Shown in pieces: positions 25,792 to 34,582 of a DNA stretch of 64,000 nucleotides. The notes beneath the pieces were generated by a model that worked only from the letters and a program-made list of their open reading frames with translations, was not told where the DNA came from and did not search any database. Each line of letters begins with the position of its first letter. Within the stretch, counting starts at the first letter, position 1. The position numbers and the translations under genes were made by a program. The stretch is from assembly GCA_019057865.1 (NCBI GenBank), contig JAHLWP010000004.1:62001-126000 (forward strand), read 5' to 3'. Source of the stretch: Promethearchaeota archaeon. GTDB taxonomy: Archaea; Asgardarchaeota; Lokiarchaeia; Sigyniarchaeales; SOKP01.

Positions 25792-25922
25792 CCTTATTTC
25801 TTTCTGACTTTAATTTTATATTAAATTCTTAATCTAGAATTATAATAAGGCTAATCCTAATTAAAATTATTTATATATTAGATGTATTAAAATAATTTGA
25901 AAAATTAAGTTTTCTTTTAAGA

Positions 25923-26477
25923 TTATTTTAAAATTAAATCCATAAATCTTTCTTTTATATCTTCTGGGAGGAGTGGAATGTTTTCCACTTTTTCACTTCC
26001 TGGCATAGTTTTTATTAAAACTAGATGACACCCCCATCCTAAGTTTTTTAATATGGGAGAAATTTCACTTTTATTTTTAATAACAGATATAGATTCAAAT
26101 CCCGCTCCTTGAGCTATTATTTCTAGTTTTGTTTTTCCATGTGTATAAGTCAATTGGTCCCCTGTAGAACCATAAGAACCATTATCTACAATTATTAAGG
26201 TTAAATTACTTGGAATATTATTAGCGATCGTGCTTAAACTACCTAGATTCATAAGTATTGAACCATCGCCATCAATACACCAAACTTTTCTTTTAGGTTG
26301 GGATATAGCTAACCCAAACGCAATTGAAGAAGATAATCCCATTGAACCCATCATATAGAAGTTTTCCAATCTATCTTTGATATTATAGAGTTCCCTTGAC
26401 GGATCTCCAAGATTACATACTACTAATTCATCTGTTAATATTTCAGTAATTTCTTCTAATGCTTCATATCTTCTCAT
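25923..26477 (-). CDS. comE: Sulfopyruvate (or phosphonopyruvate) decarboxylase-like, beta/TPP-binding subunit
   Basis: A 184-residue thiamine pyrophosphate-binding half-protein. The TPP motif is GDGSILMN...IPSNLTLIIVDN (GDG to N about 28 residues). It starts one base after the stop of the alpha-subunit gene, so the two are translated together. In methanogens the ComD/ComE pair decarboxylates sulfopyruvate to sulfoacetaldehyde for coenzyme M; homologous pairs elsewhere act on phosphonopyruvate or other 2-oxo acids. The gene symbol reflects family resemblance, not a proven role. Downstream lies the JAMM gene at a larger distance. Confidence 0.75.
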   Translation of the reverse strand: MRRYEALEEITEILTDELVVCNLGDPSRELYNIKDRLENFYMMGSMGLSSSIAFGLAISQPKRKVWCIDGDGSILMNLGSLSTIANNIPSNLTLIIVDNGSYGSTGDQLTYTHGKTKLEIIAQGAGFESISVIKNKSEISPILKNLGWGCHLVLIKTMPGSEKVENIPLLPEDIKERFMDLILK

Positions 26478-26478
26478 T

Positions 26479-26973
26479 TTAGCTCCCCCATAAAGTTCTT
26501 TTAAGAATTATTACTATAGGTTTTTTAGTTTTCTTAGCTTTATCAACTGCTTTTATAATATCCTTAATGTTTCTTGGAGAATTTAAAATATATGTCTCAA
26601 TTGTTAAGAGTTTTAAAAGATCGATAGTGATTTGTCCCATTGGCATTTGTGCCATAATTTTTTCTCCTTCTGCTCCTCTATGACTCATTATAAAAATAAC
26701 TGGTATCTTATATAATTCTAGGAGAGATTTTATAGCGTTTATAGAATTACCTAATCCAGAATTTTGCATTAAAATAGCAGGAAGTTTACCCCCGAGGTAG
26801 GCTCCTGCTGCAATTCCTACACCTTCTTCTTCTCGAGTGACAGCTATATGTTGAATTTCTTTCTTTTCTTCAATAACTTCCAATAAACCTTTAAGCATAA
26901 TGCAAGGTACTGACAAAAGGAGATTTATTCCAGTATTTTTAATAGCTTCATATAATTTTAGATCTACACTCAT
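26479..26973 (-). CDS. comD: Sulfopyruvate (or phosphonopyruvate) decarboxylase-like, alpha subunit
   Basis: A 164-residue N-terminal-type TPP enzyme subunit (Pyr domain). The catalytic region is VTREEEGVGIAAGAYLGGK, containing the conserved Glu that activates TPP, followed by QNSGLGNSINAI and IFIMSHRGAEGE, all close to ComD. It is translationally linked to the beta subunit. No other coenzyme M genes (comA, comB, comC) are nearby. The neighbouring class III CoA-transferase suggests a short acid-degradation route as an alternative. Confidence 0.78.
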   Translation of the reverse strand: MSVDLKLYEAIKNTGINLLLSVPCIMLKGLLEVIEEKKEIQHIAVTREEEGVGIAAGAYLGGKLPAILMQNSGLGNSINAIKSLLELYKIPVIFIMSHRGAEGEKIMAQMPMGQITIDLLKLLTIETYILNSPRNIKDIIKAVDKAKKTKKPIVIILKRTLWGS

Positions 26974-27020
26974 AAAACTTCTTTATTTGGAAATTTTGTA
27001 TTAGATATCGATTATTTTTT

Positions 27021-28235
27021 TTAAATAATTCCCTTTCTTTTAAAATTACTAATATCCTCATCATTATAATTAAGGGATTTTAAAATCTCTTTAGTATTTT
27101 GACCTACTTTCGGAGCAAAATTTCTTATCATTAGGGGTGTTCTTGAATATTTAATTGGAGAACCCACATTTTGAATCTTTCCAAATTTGGGATGTTCCAT
27201 CTCAATAACCATTTTACGAACTTTAATTTGAGGGTCTTCACAAGCTTCTGCAAATGATTTTATTGGCATAACACATGCATCCAAACCTTTAAAAATTTCT
27301 ATCCATTCTTTTTGAGTTTTCTTTAGGAATTCTTTTTGTAGTTCTTGAAATACCCATTCTTTTTTTTCTCCCTGTGCAGTTTGTTTTAATTTTAAATCTT
27401 CACGAGCAAGCCCATTACATAACTCTCGCCAAAATTTAACTTCAATAACCCCAACAGATACAAATTTATTATCCTTAGTTTTATAAACGGAATAAGATGG
27501 AAAATTACCATGTAGAGGATTTTGTGTTTTTATCCCATCATTTAAATCTTTAGAAAAATGATAAGCTGCTGCCATTGGCATAAAAGAAAATACTGAATCT
27601 GTCATAGAAATATCAATATATTGACCTTTTTTTTCAGGATTATTATCTCTTTCAATAATTGCCCCTAAAATACCAATAGCTGAAACTAGGCCACCCCCAA
27701 TGTCAGCAGCCTGTATACCCGGGGTTATGGGGGCTCTTTCTTGATCCTCTTGACCTAAAATTAGTCTGTCTCTATTCAGATTTAAAATGCCACATATTCC
27801 TATATAATTAAGATCATGCCCCGCTATTTGTTCATACGGTCCATTTTGCCCATAACCTGTTAAAGAACAGCAAATTATTGATGGATTAATTGAAGAAAGG
27901 GTATCATAATCAATTTTTAATTTATTTGTTACTTTTGGTCTAAAAGTATCAAGCACAACATCAGCTTTTTTAACTAACTCATAAAAAATTTCTCTTGCTT
28001 TCTCTTTTTTCAAATTGAGAGTAATTGATTTTTTATTTCTCATAAGAATTGAATTGAAAGCACTTTCACGATACCTACCTTTCTGAAAAAAAGGAGGTGG
28101 GTTAGCATAGGGATATTTAGGATCTTCTACTCGGATAACTTCTGCCCCAAGATCGGCTAGTATCATGGAACAATATGGACCAGGCAACATTCTCGCAAGA
28201 TCAAGAATAACTTTTCCTTCTAAAGGTAATGACAT
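27021..28235 (-). CDS. CaiB/BaiF-family (class III) CoA-transferase
   Basis: A 404-residue class III CoA-transferase or alpha-methylacyl-CoA racemase homologue. The start GKVILDLARMLPGPYCSMIL and ADLGAEVIRVE are the family's nucleotide-like fold signature; QAADIGGG carries the likely catalytic Asp near residue 178, and HGNFPSYSVYKTKDNKFVSVG is the conserved later block. Such enzymes move CoA between carboxylic acids through an acyl-aspartyl intermediate. The gene is 12 bases downstream of the LRR gene and 47 upstream of the decarboxylase alpha subunit, so it is probably in the same operon. Its partner acid is unknown. Confidence 0.87.
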   Translation of the reverse strand: MSLPLEGKVILDLARMLPGPYCSMILADLGAEVIRVEDPKYPYANPPPFFQKGRYRESAFNSILMRNKKSITLNLKKEKAREIFYELVKKADVVLDTFRPKVTNKLKIDYDTLSSINPSIICCSLTGYGQNGPYEQIAGHDLNYIGICGILNLNRDRLILGQEDQERAPITPGIQAADIGGGLVSAIGILGAIIERDNNPEKKGQYIDISMTDSVFSFMPMAAAYHFSKDLNDGIKTQNPLHGNFPSYSVYKTKDNKFVSVGVIEVKFWRELCNGLAREDLKLKQTAQGEKKEWVFQELQKEFLKKTQKEWIEIFKGLDACVMPIKSFAEACEDPQIKVRKMVIEMEHPKFGKIQNVGSPIKYSRTPLMIRNFAPKVGQNTKEILKSLNYNDEDISNFKRKGII

Positions 28236-28247
28236 AATAAAAATCCT

Positions 28248-29414
28248 CTATCTATCAATTAATGATTCTGAATTAATAAGAGGCTCAGTGTTTTTTATAT
28301 CAATTATTTTTAAATGCTTAAGCTTTTTAATATTTTTGTCTTCTGAGATTTTATTAAATCCAAAATATATACTTTGCAACTTTTTTAATCTTTCTATCCC
28401 TCGTATTTTAGTAAAATTATTATTTCGCAAATCAAGAAATTTTAATTTTTTGAGTTTTTCTAATCCTTTAATTCCTTTAATTACATTATGGCTAAGATCT
28501 AAGAATTCTAATTTAGTTAATTTTTTTAACCCCTTTATTTCAGTAATTTGATTACTACTAAGATCTAATCTTTTTAGATTTCTAAGAGACCGTAGCCCTT
28601 CTATTTCAGTAATTTGATTATTGCGAAGGTTTAGAATTTCTAATTGTGATAAATTATTTAATTCATTTATTACAGATATTTGGTTATTGAAAAGTAATAA
28701 TGATTTTAGATTTCTAAGATTACTTAATCCCTCTATTTTTGAAATTTCATTATTATTAAGATAGAGGTATTCTAATTTTTTCAAATTTTTTAATCTATTG
28801 ATTTTACTTATTTTATTATCTTGAATATGTAATGATCTTAAATTTGATAATTTTTCTAGTCCTTTTATCTCCTCGATTTGATTATAATTGAGATAAATCT
28901 TCTTTAAATAGATAAGGTTATCTAATCCCTTTATTTTTGATATATCATCAATATTTTTATAATTTAAATTTATGATTGGATATTTTCTTAAGGGGAAATA
29001 GATATTATTATTGAAATTTACATATCTTATTAATTGTAATAATGAGTGTAATTTAGGAATTGATGTTTTTTCCAATGCTTTTATTATGGAAATTAAACAT
29101 AATTCTGATACTTCATGAAGTAAAGCCCATTTAATTGGTTCAAATGCTTTACCTGGAAAGTTCTGAATAATTATATTTGCTGCATGTCTTCTTACATTAT
29201 CACTTAAATCTGAAATTAAAAGATTTTCTAAGAATCTAAATATTTTATCTCCTTTAAATCCTATTAAACCTAAAAAATTTAATCCGTAAATACGAGTATT
29301 ATAATCCTTATCAAGGGAATTTTCAGTAACTATTATTAGTAATTCGGAGGCTTTTTTTTTATTTAATATCTTGTTTTTATAATCCTTATAGATTTGTTTA
29401 GGTGTTAAACTCAA
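28248..29414 (-). CDS. SDS22-like leucine-rich repeat protein with HEAT-like N-terminus
   Basis: A 388-residue cytosolic protein without signal peptide or membrane span. Residues about 1-125 form HEAT-like helical pairs (LNFLGLIGFKGDKIFRFLENLL, then DNVRRHAANIIIQ). From about residue 145 there are roughly ten leucine-rich repeats of 22 residues with the SDS22 consensus LxxLxxLxxLxLxxNxIxxIxGL. Such repeats bind proteins; eukaryotic SDS22 regulates a phosphatase. The last repeats degrade toward the C-terminus. It is probably the first gene of the run that continues with the CoA-transferase and decarboxylase subunits. The role is unknown. Confidence 0.75.
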   Translation of the reverse strand: MSLTPKQIYKDYKNKILNKKKASELLIIVTENSLDKDYNTRIYGLNFLGLIGFKGDKIFRFLENLLISDLSDNVRRHAANIIIQNFPGKAFEPIKWALLHEVSELCLISIIKALEKTSIPKLHSLLQLIRYVNFNNNIYFPLRKYPIINLNYKNIDDISKIKGLDNLIYLKKIYLNYNQIEEIKGLEKLSNLRSLHIQDNKISKINRLKNLKKLEYLYLNNNEISKIEGLSNLRNLKSLLLFNNQISVINELNNLSQLEILNLRNNQITEIEGLRSLRNLKRLDLSSNQITEIKGLKKLTKLEFLDLSHNVIKGIKGLEKLKKLKFLDLRNNNFTKIRGIERLKKLQSIYFGFNKISEDKNIKKLKHLKIIDIKNTEPLINSESLIDR

Positions 29415-29542
29415 TATTCATTAACTTCTAGCTTATGAATCTATTAAAAAGTGAATCTTATATAATATTAATAATATATGAATTAAATTAATTACTCTAT
29501 TTATGAAAAGCCAAATAAATTTCACAAAAAAAAGAATATAAA

Positions 29543-30049
29543 TTATAACTCAATAATCTCTGCTTCCATTTTATTTGTATCTACAATAGCGAATGTAGCC
29601 CTTCCTGTTAAATATCCACACAGTTCACCTGGATTCACCACTAATACTCCATTTTCATATCTTTTATTCATTAAAGCATGTGTGTGACCAAATAAAATAA
29701 TATCAAACTTTCCTGAGCTAGCAATTGCATCAACCGTTTCTTGATTAGGCATATGTGCTGCGAAAATTTTTTTTCCATCAAATTCTGAAATTAACTCCAT
29801 TCCAACTAAATCACAGATTTGCCCTAAATTTTGTTTTAAAAAGACTCTATCCCCATCATTATTTCCATATACGCCAAAAAACCTTTCTTTTATATTTTCA
29901 TTTAAACTATCAAACCATCTCACAACAAATGCAGAAATGTAATCTCCGCAATGGATCAATGCATCCACATCCTTTTTATTAATTTTTGATACAGCTTTTA
30001 AAATATTTTTCTTATGATCATGTGAATCCGATATAACTGCTAGTTTCAT
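29543..30049 (-). CDS. YfcE/MJ0936-type metallophosphoesterase (Vps29-like fold)
   Basis: A protein of about 168 residues in the calcineurin-like phosphoesterase superfamily. All dimetal ligands are visible: DSHDH near the start, HCGDYI, GNNDGDR, AAHMP, and GHTHA. Archaeal and bacterial relatives hydrolyse phosphodiesters; eukaryotic Vps29 has the same fold. Because the metal ligands are intact, an active phosphodiesterase is more likely than a Vps29-like scaffold. I start it at the ATG giving MKLAVISDSH; a TTG three codons upstream is also open. It is divergent from the prenyl synthase gene. Confidence 0.85.
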   Translation of the reverse strand: MKLAVISDSHDHKKNILKAVSKINKKDVDALIHCGDYISAFVVRWFDSLNENIKERFFGVYGNNDGDRVFLKQNLGQICDLVGMELISEFDGKKIFAAHMPNQETVDAIASSGKFDIILFGHTHALMNKRYENGVLVVNPGELCGYLTGRATFAIVDTNKMEAEIIEL

Positions 30050-30096
30050 TTTTATCAACTCGTAATATCTTAAAATAATTAAGAATGAGATTTTAT

Positions 30097-30138
30097 AAAA
30101 AGATTCTTAACATAAAAAGATTCTTAACATAAAAAGAT
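30097..30138. repeat. Tandem 17-base repeat in a divergent promoter region
   Basis: Two perfect copies of AAAAAGATTCTTAACAT are followed by the first eight bases of a third. They lie between the divergent phosphoesterase and prenyl synthase genes, 50-100 bases from each start. They may be an operator or simple slippage. Confidence 0.6.
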
Positions 30139-30196
30139 ATATTATTTAGTTGTATATATTACTAAATGCAGTAAATGAGTATGATTTGATTTTAAC

Positions 30197-31264
30197 ATGA
30201 TCGAAAAGTTCTTTAAAACAGAGAAATCTTATATTGATGAAGAATTGAAGAATTACTTTACTCAATTGTATAAGATGGAAAATGATCTACTTCTTAAAGA
30301 TTTTATAACACAATTAGAACAATTTATATTAAATGAGAAAGCAAAGAGAATTCATCCGGTTTTATTAACAGCTGCTTTTGCGGGAATTGTAAATCCAATG
30401 TATTTAGAAGACCAAATAGAGCAAATACGTGAAGTTTCCATTGCAGTTGAATTACTTCATAGTGGTTATTTGATTCATGATGATCTTTTAGATGACGATA
30501 AAATACGGAGAGGAAAGCCTACTTTTCATATGCAATTAAAAAATGAATTAGATCAGGTCTATAAAGGTATAGATATCCCTACAGGGATATATCAGCGATT
30601 CGGACGAGATTTGTCAATTTTAGGTGGTAGTCAAGGTTATCTTTTAGGTTTAAATATTTTAAAATCTTCAAAATTCCCTGATAATTTAAAGTTATTAGCT
30701 ATAAACGAATATACAATGGCTATGGATTATTTAATGAAAGGACAAATAATTGAAGAATATATGGATTACCACAAAATAACAATGTCATTGGAACAGTATT
30801 TAAATATTGCTGAGCTACAACGAGCTAGTCTGTTCGAGATATCCACCAAAATTGGTGCAATATTAGCCAAGGGAAATCTAAACTATCAAATTAAACCATT
30901 ATCTGAAGCGATGGTAAGAATAGGTCAGGCCCATGCTATTCGAGATGATATTCTTGATTTAAAAGATGATATAAAAAGAAAGAAAAAAAAAATTATTTAT
31001 ATTTTAGCCATCCAAAATAGTGATGAGGTTCAATCAAAAACATTAAATGAAATATTTAATAAAGAGAGTTTATCTAACAATGATGTTAAATTAATAGAAG
31101 AAATCTTTGCTGAAACAAACGCAATCATTATAGCAGAACATTTCTCGAAAAACCTGATTAATCAGGCAAAAACATTCTTGAAAGATATTTATCCTGATCT
31201 TAATAAAGAACAAAAAATCTTTTTCAACAAATTTTCAGACTATATTTATATGAGAGAATTCTAA
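30197..31264 (+). CDS. Geranylgeranyl/farnesyl diphosphate synthase-like polyprenyl synthase
   Basis: A 355-residue all-helical trans-prenyltransferase that should build C15-C20 (or longer) isoprenoid diphosphates for archaeal lipids. The first Asp-rich motif is DDLLDDD at residues 95-101 followed by RRGKPTFH; the second is RDDILDLKDD near residues 248-257. GGSQGYLLG and a KGQ segment (LMKGQIIEE) match helices E and F. The second motif reads DDILD, one of the usual variants. Chain length cannot be fixed from this. It stands alone. Confidence 0.88.
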   Translation: MIEKFFKTEKSYIDEELKNYFTQLYKMENDLLLKDFITQLEQFILNEKAKRIHPVLLTAAFAGIVNPMYLEDQIEQIREVSIAVELLHSGYLIHDDLLDDDKIRRGKPTFHMQLKNELDQVYKGIDIPTGIYQRFGRDLSILGGSQGYLLGLNILKSSKFPDNLKLLAINEYTMAMDYLMKGQIIEEYMDYHKITMSLEQYLNIAELQRASLFEISTKIGAILAKGNLNYQIKPLSEAMVRIGQAHAIRDDILDLKDDIKRKKKKIIYILAIQNSDEVQSKTLNEIFNKESLSNNDVKLIEEIFAETNAIIIAEHFSKNLINQAKTFLKDIYPDLNKEQKIFFNKFSDYIYMREF

Positions 31265-31445
31265 TCTCTAATAACATTGTATTATATTACATTTGCTTAT
31301 AGAATATATGAAAAAAATAAAATATATAAAAAGTATACCAGTAATATAATTTATAATAATAATATCTAAAAATCCCTTTTCCTTTATTAATAATAGTAAA
31401 TAAGATTGTTTTAATTCTTTAATAATTATTTCTTAACGAATTCTT

Positions 31446-32354
31446 ATGGTTACAAAAATTCCATCTGATCAAATAGTTATAAGACCTCCAGTAGAAGCAT
31501 ATTCAGTTTTAATACCTGTCACTGGTGGATGTTCGTGGAATAAATGCCGTTTCTGTGGAACTTATAAGGGTGTTTATGGAGTTACTCAAGATTATGCTAT
31601 AAGAAATGTAGATGATGTAAAAAAAGATATAGATAAGTTTGCTGAGAAAAATTATCATGGCTTTCCCGTATTTTTAGCTGGAGGAAATCCCACATCAGCA
31701 CCAACAGAATATCTAGTTGAAATTATTAAATATATAAGGGTTAAGCTTAGAGATGTTCAGCGTGTTAGCTGTTATGCGAAAGCACTAGATATTTTAAGAA
31801 AATCAGAGGAGGAATTAAAGAAGCTTGCTGAAGCTGGATTAGATATTGTGTATATGGGATTAGAAAGTGGAAGTAGCACAATCTTAAGGATGATGAAGAA
31901 AGGAACCAATGCAGAATCAATAATTAAGGCTGGAAAAAAGATTTTAAATGCTGGCATTAAACTTAGCCTATATATTATTCTTGGATTAGGAAGTCATAAC
32001 TATTCTGAAGAACATGTAAAAGAAACAGCAAGAGTATTAACTGAAATTAATCCAACGATTTTCAGATTTAGAACCCTTAATATTTTACCTGGTACTCCAC
32101 TTTGGGATGAATGGAAAGCAGGTGAATTTGAATTATTATCTCCAGTAGAAAATATAAAAGAAGAAAGAGAGATCATAGCAAATTTAGGTAATAATGTAAC
32201 TTCTCAGGTTTTTAATGACCATGTTAGTAACTATTGTGATCTTGAATCAACGAACATTAAACAAGATAAAGAAATGTTCCTAAAAGTATTGGATTCTCTA
32301 ATTAATGACCCTCGAATCCAGATCCTACCACGAAGAAATTTAATTCGAATGTAG
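31446..32354 (+). CDS. Radical SAM protein, Elp3-like, with Cx4Cx2C cluster motif
   Basis: A 302-residue radical SAM protein. The cluster motif is Cys29-x4-Cys34-x2-Cys37 in GGCSWNKCRFC, one residue longer than the classic Cx3C; this variant is known in a subgroup of radical SAM proteins. FLAGGNPTSAPTE and YMGLESGSST follow the same order as in the paralogue at 22453-23382, with which it aligns end to end. No accessory domain is present. Substrate unknown. Confidence 0.82.
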   Translation: MVTKIPSDQIVIRPPVEAYSVLIPVTGGCSWNKCRFCGTYKGVYGVTQDYAIRNVDDVKKDIDKFAEKNYHGFPVFLAGGNPTSAPTEYLVEIIKYIRVKLRDVQRVSCYAKALDILRKSEEELKKLAEAGLDIVYMGLESGSSTILRMMKKGTNAESIIKAGKKILNAGIKLSLYIILGLGSHNYSEEHVKETARVLTEINPTIFRFRTLNILPGTPLWDEWKAGEFELLSPVENIKEEREIIANLGNNVTSQVFNDHVSNYCDLESTNIKQDKEMFLKVLDSLINDPRIQILPRRNLIRM

Positions 32355-32417
32355 ATCTCTCTAGATCTATTTTAAATAGAAATTTTAATAATAATTCTCA
32401 AATTTCAAACTTTATGA

Positions 32418-33401
32418 ATGGAGAAAAATAAAAAAATGTCCAATAAACTAATTGTAAAAACTAATAATTTAACAAAATATTATGGTAAAACTCGAGGTAT
32501 TGAAAACCTTAACCTTGAAATATATCAAGGTGAAATATTTGGATTATTAGGACCCAATGGTGCTGGAAAGACTACAACAATTCGATTACTTCTCGATTTA
32601 ATCCGACGTACCTCTGGTGAGGCAGAGGTTTTCGGTTTGGATACAAACTTGCATTCTGTAGCAATTCGCCAACGTCTAGCTTATTTGCCTGGGGATTTAG
32701 GATTATATCAAGATAGGACAGGACTTCAGAATCTTGAATTTCTGCTAGGGCAGTATAAAAACCATATTCCTAAACGTAGAATTAAGGATTTAGCTGACCG
32801 TTTAAATCTTGATCTAGATAAAAAAGTTAAAGAGCTTAGTAAAGGTAATAAACAAAAAGTAGGTATTATTCTTGTTCTTGCGCCCGAAGTAGAGTTACTT
32901 ATCCTTGATGAGCCAACTTCTGGACTTGACCCACTTATAACAAATGATTTCTATAAAATGCTCCATGATCAACAAATAGAGATAGGTTCAACTGTCCTAC
33001 TGAGTTCCCATTTACTTCAAGAAGTTGAAAAAGTAGCTCATCGCGTAGGTGTTATCAGAGAAGGTTCACTTGTTGAAGTAGCTACTATTCAACAATTAAA
33101 ACGTATGGCACTAAAGAAAGTTAAAATAGAATTTGCAACTATTGAAGAACTTCAAAAATATTCAACTAAAATCCCTAGAGAACTGACAGAAAGTGTGATC
33201 TTAGATGAAACTCATATATCATTTACTATATCGCGAGATAATTTACCTAAAGCTCTAGGAATCTTGTCCCAAATGCCGATTGTTGATTTAGATATTGAAA
33301 GTCCTGATCTTGAAGATATTTTTATAAAATATTATCAAACATCTTCAGATGAAAAGGAATTAATTGATAAATCAAAAAAAGAAGCTATGGAGGTGGAATA
33401 A
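32418..33401 (+). CDS. ABC transporter ATP-binding protein
   Basis: A 327-residue ABC ATPase. Walker A GPNGAGKT is at residues 45-52, the signature is LSKGNKQK, Walker B with the catalytic Glu is LLILDEPTSGLDP, and the switch His is in SSHLLQEVE. About 90 residues follow the ATPase core, as in DrrA/CcmA-type exporters. The next gene, a membrane permease, begins at the very next base after the stop, so this is a two-gene exporter operon. The alternative start at MSNKL six codons in is also good. Confidence 0.93.
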   Translation: MEKNKKMSNKLIVKTNNLTKYYGKTRGIENLNLEIYQGEIFGLLGPNGAGKTTTIRLLLDLIRRTSGEAEVFGLDTNLHSVAIRQRLAYLPGDLGLYQDRTGLQNLEFLLGQYKNHIPKRRIKDLADRLNLDLDKKVKELSKGNKQKVGIILVLAPEVELLILDEPTSGLDPLITNDFYKMLHDQQIEIGSTVLLSSHLLQEVEKVAHRVGVIREGSLVEVATIQQLKRMALKKVKIEFATIEELQKYSTKIPRELTESVILDETHISFTISRDNLPKALGILSQMPIVDLDIESPDLEDIFIKYYQTSSDEKELIDKSKKEAMEVE

Positions 33402-34223
33402 ATGAAACGTTTTATTAGATCAGTTAAAGTATCCCTATTAGAAAAAAAATATATATTAATAATCCTTGGTGGAGTTATTGGATTACTTAGTTGCTTCATC
33501 ATATATATGATAGAGGATATGGATCTTTCAGCAATAGAAGATATTATTGGATTGTGGCCAGAAGGGATGTTAGAATTTTTTGGAGATGTCGAAATATTTA
33601 CAAATCCATATGGATTTTGGGGTTTAGAATTACTATCCTTTATGTGGTTATATGGAGGGATCTATATTATAAATATGGCCAGTGGTCTTTTATCGCGAGA
33701 GGTAGAAGAGAAAACCATAGATCTTTCCCTTTCCAAACCAGTCACTCGAGATCAATTTTTAGGTAGTAAAATAGCATTCCTTTACATATTCATTATGGCT
33801 ACAATGGGTATCTTTTTCCTTATTACAATGGGCAGCATGGCATCTTCCTCGGTATTCCAAGATGAAGGACTTTACTTTGATCGATTATGGTTGACTTATA
33901 TAATCGTTGTACTCTATCTTGGGGCGTTAGCAATGTTTGCCATGTTTTTTTCAACTATTTTCCTTAACTCTAGAAAATCCATGGCATTAGGGGTGATGGT
34001 ATTATTTCTAATGTTCTTCCTGGGTGAGTTCTACATATATATGGACGAAGCAGTGCAAGGTATAAAATATATTTCAGTGTTCTACTACTTTAATCCTTCT
34101 GATTATTTAGTGCACGAAGATTTCGGACTTTTCGTACGTGATTTAATTATTTTATATTTCATCAATGCTACCCTAATTTTTGCTAGCCTTGTTGTTTTCG
34201 ATAAAAAAGATATTCCAATATAA
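33402..34223 (+). CDS. ABC-2 type permease
   Basis: A 273-residue membrane protein with six predicted spans in the ABC-2 arrangement. A short cytoplasmic N-terminus leads into the first span (ILIILGGVIGLLSCFIIYMI). The loop with LLSREVEEKTIDLSLSKPV is the conserved coupling region, often written as REREEGTLELLLS in this family. It follows the ATPase gene without a gap. Substrate is unknown; drug, lipid or peptide export are all possible. Confidence 0.87.
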   Translation: MKRFIRSVKVSLLEKKYILIILGGVIGLLSCFIIYMIEDMDLSAIEDIIGLWPEGMLEFFGDVEIFTNPYGFWGLELLSFMWLYGGIYIINMASGLLSREVEEKTIDLSLSKPVTRDQFLGSKIAFLYIFIMATMGIFFLITMGSMASSSVFQDEGLYFDRLWLTYIIVVLYLGALAMFAMFFSTIFLNSRKSMALGVMVLFLMFFLGEFYIYMDEAVQGIKYISVFYYFNPSDYLVHEDFGLFVRDLIILYFINATLIFASLVVFDKKDIPI

Positions 34224-34224
34224 A

Positions 34225-34241
34225 TTTTTTTTTCCTTTTTT
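34225..34241 (+). terminator. T-rich terminator after the ABC exporter operon
   Basis: Directly after the permease stop there is a run of nine T, two C, then six T, consistent with oligo-T termination. Confidence 0.5.
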
Positions 34242-34562
34242 CGATAATTAGGATAATTGTTGATAGTAAACAATTTTTTAAGAAGAAATTTATACCCCTC
34301 TGTATTAAAAAGCTCATTTATGATACTAAAGGAAAAATTATTTGCAACATTTGTGAAATCGAGTACATTTTTGATTCAAAAACTGTTTCTATTAGTTTTG
34401 TTAATTTCTATAGGAACCATAAACAAAAAAGAGCTTCTCAATAAATCTTTAAGATATTATATTACTTTACTATTAAAACCCATAACAAATTTTATAAGCT
34501 AGGTTATCTTTATTATTAAAATTCAAAAATTTAACATTAAATAAATTAAATTTTTTTAACCT
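34242..34562. other. Intergenic region without a supported gene
   Basis: About 320 bases between the exporter operon and IMP dehydrogenase. A TTG-started frame of 81 codons exists (34257-34502) but is a Lys/Leu/Phe/Ile-rich composition expected by chance in AT-rich DNA. A TTTATAAG at about 34491 could serve as TATA box for the downstream gene. Confidence 0.5.
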
Positions 34563-34579
34563 TAAGATCGGTGATCTTA
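34563..34579. promoter_or_regulatory. Perfect inverted repeat just upstream of the IMP dehydrogenase start
   Basis: TAAGATC-GGT-GATCTTA has perfect seven-base arms and a three-base centre and ends three bases before the preferred ATG at 34583. It could be an operator or a hairpin in the 5' end of the mRNA. It also contains a GTG (34571) that is a less likely alternative start. Confidence 0.5.
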
Positions 34580-34582
34580 GAG

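Noticed and set aside
28450..28960. Regularly spaced DNA similarity of about 66 bases that could suggest a CRISPR or satellite array
   Set aside because: The period equals 22 codons and is fully explained by the leucine-rich repeats of the protein encoded there.
29543..30049. Assignment of the phosphoesterase as a true Vps29 retromer subunit
   Set aside because: All catalytic metal ligands are intact and no retromer partner is nearby, so an ordinary YfcE/MJ0936-type enzyme is the simpler call.
34257..34502. An 81-codon frame starting at TTG after the ABC exporter
   Set aside because: Its composition (Leu, Ile, Phe, Lys, Asn, almost no Asp or Gly) is that of random AT-rich DNA, it has no ribosome-binding site and starts with TTG.
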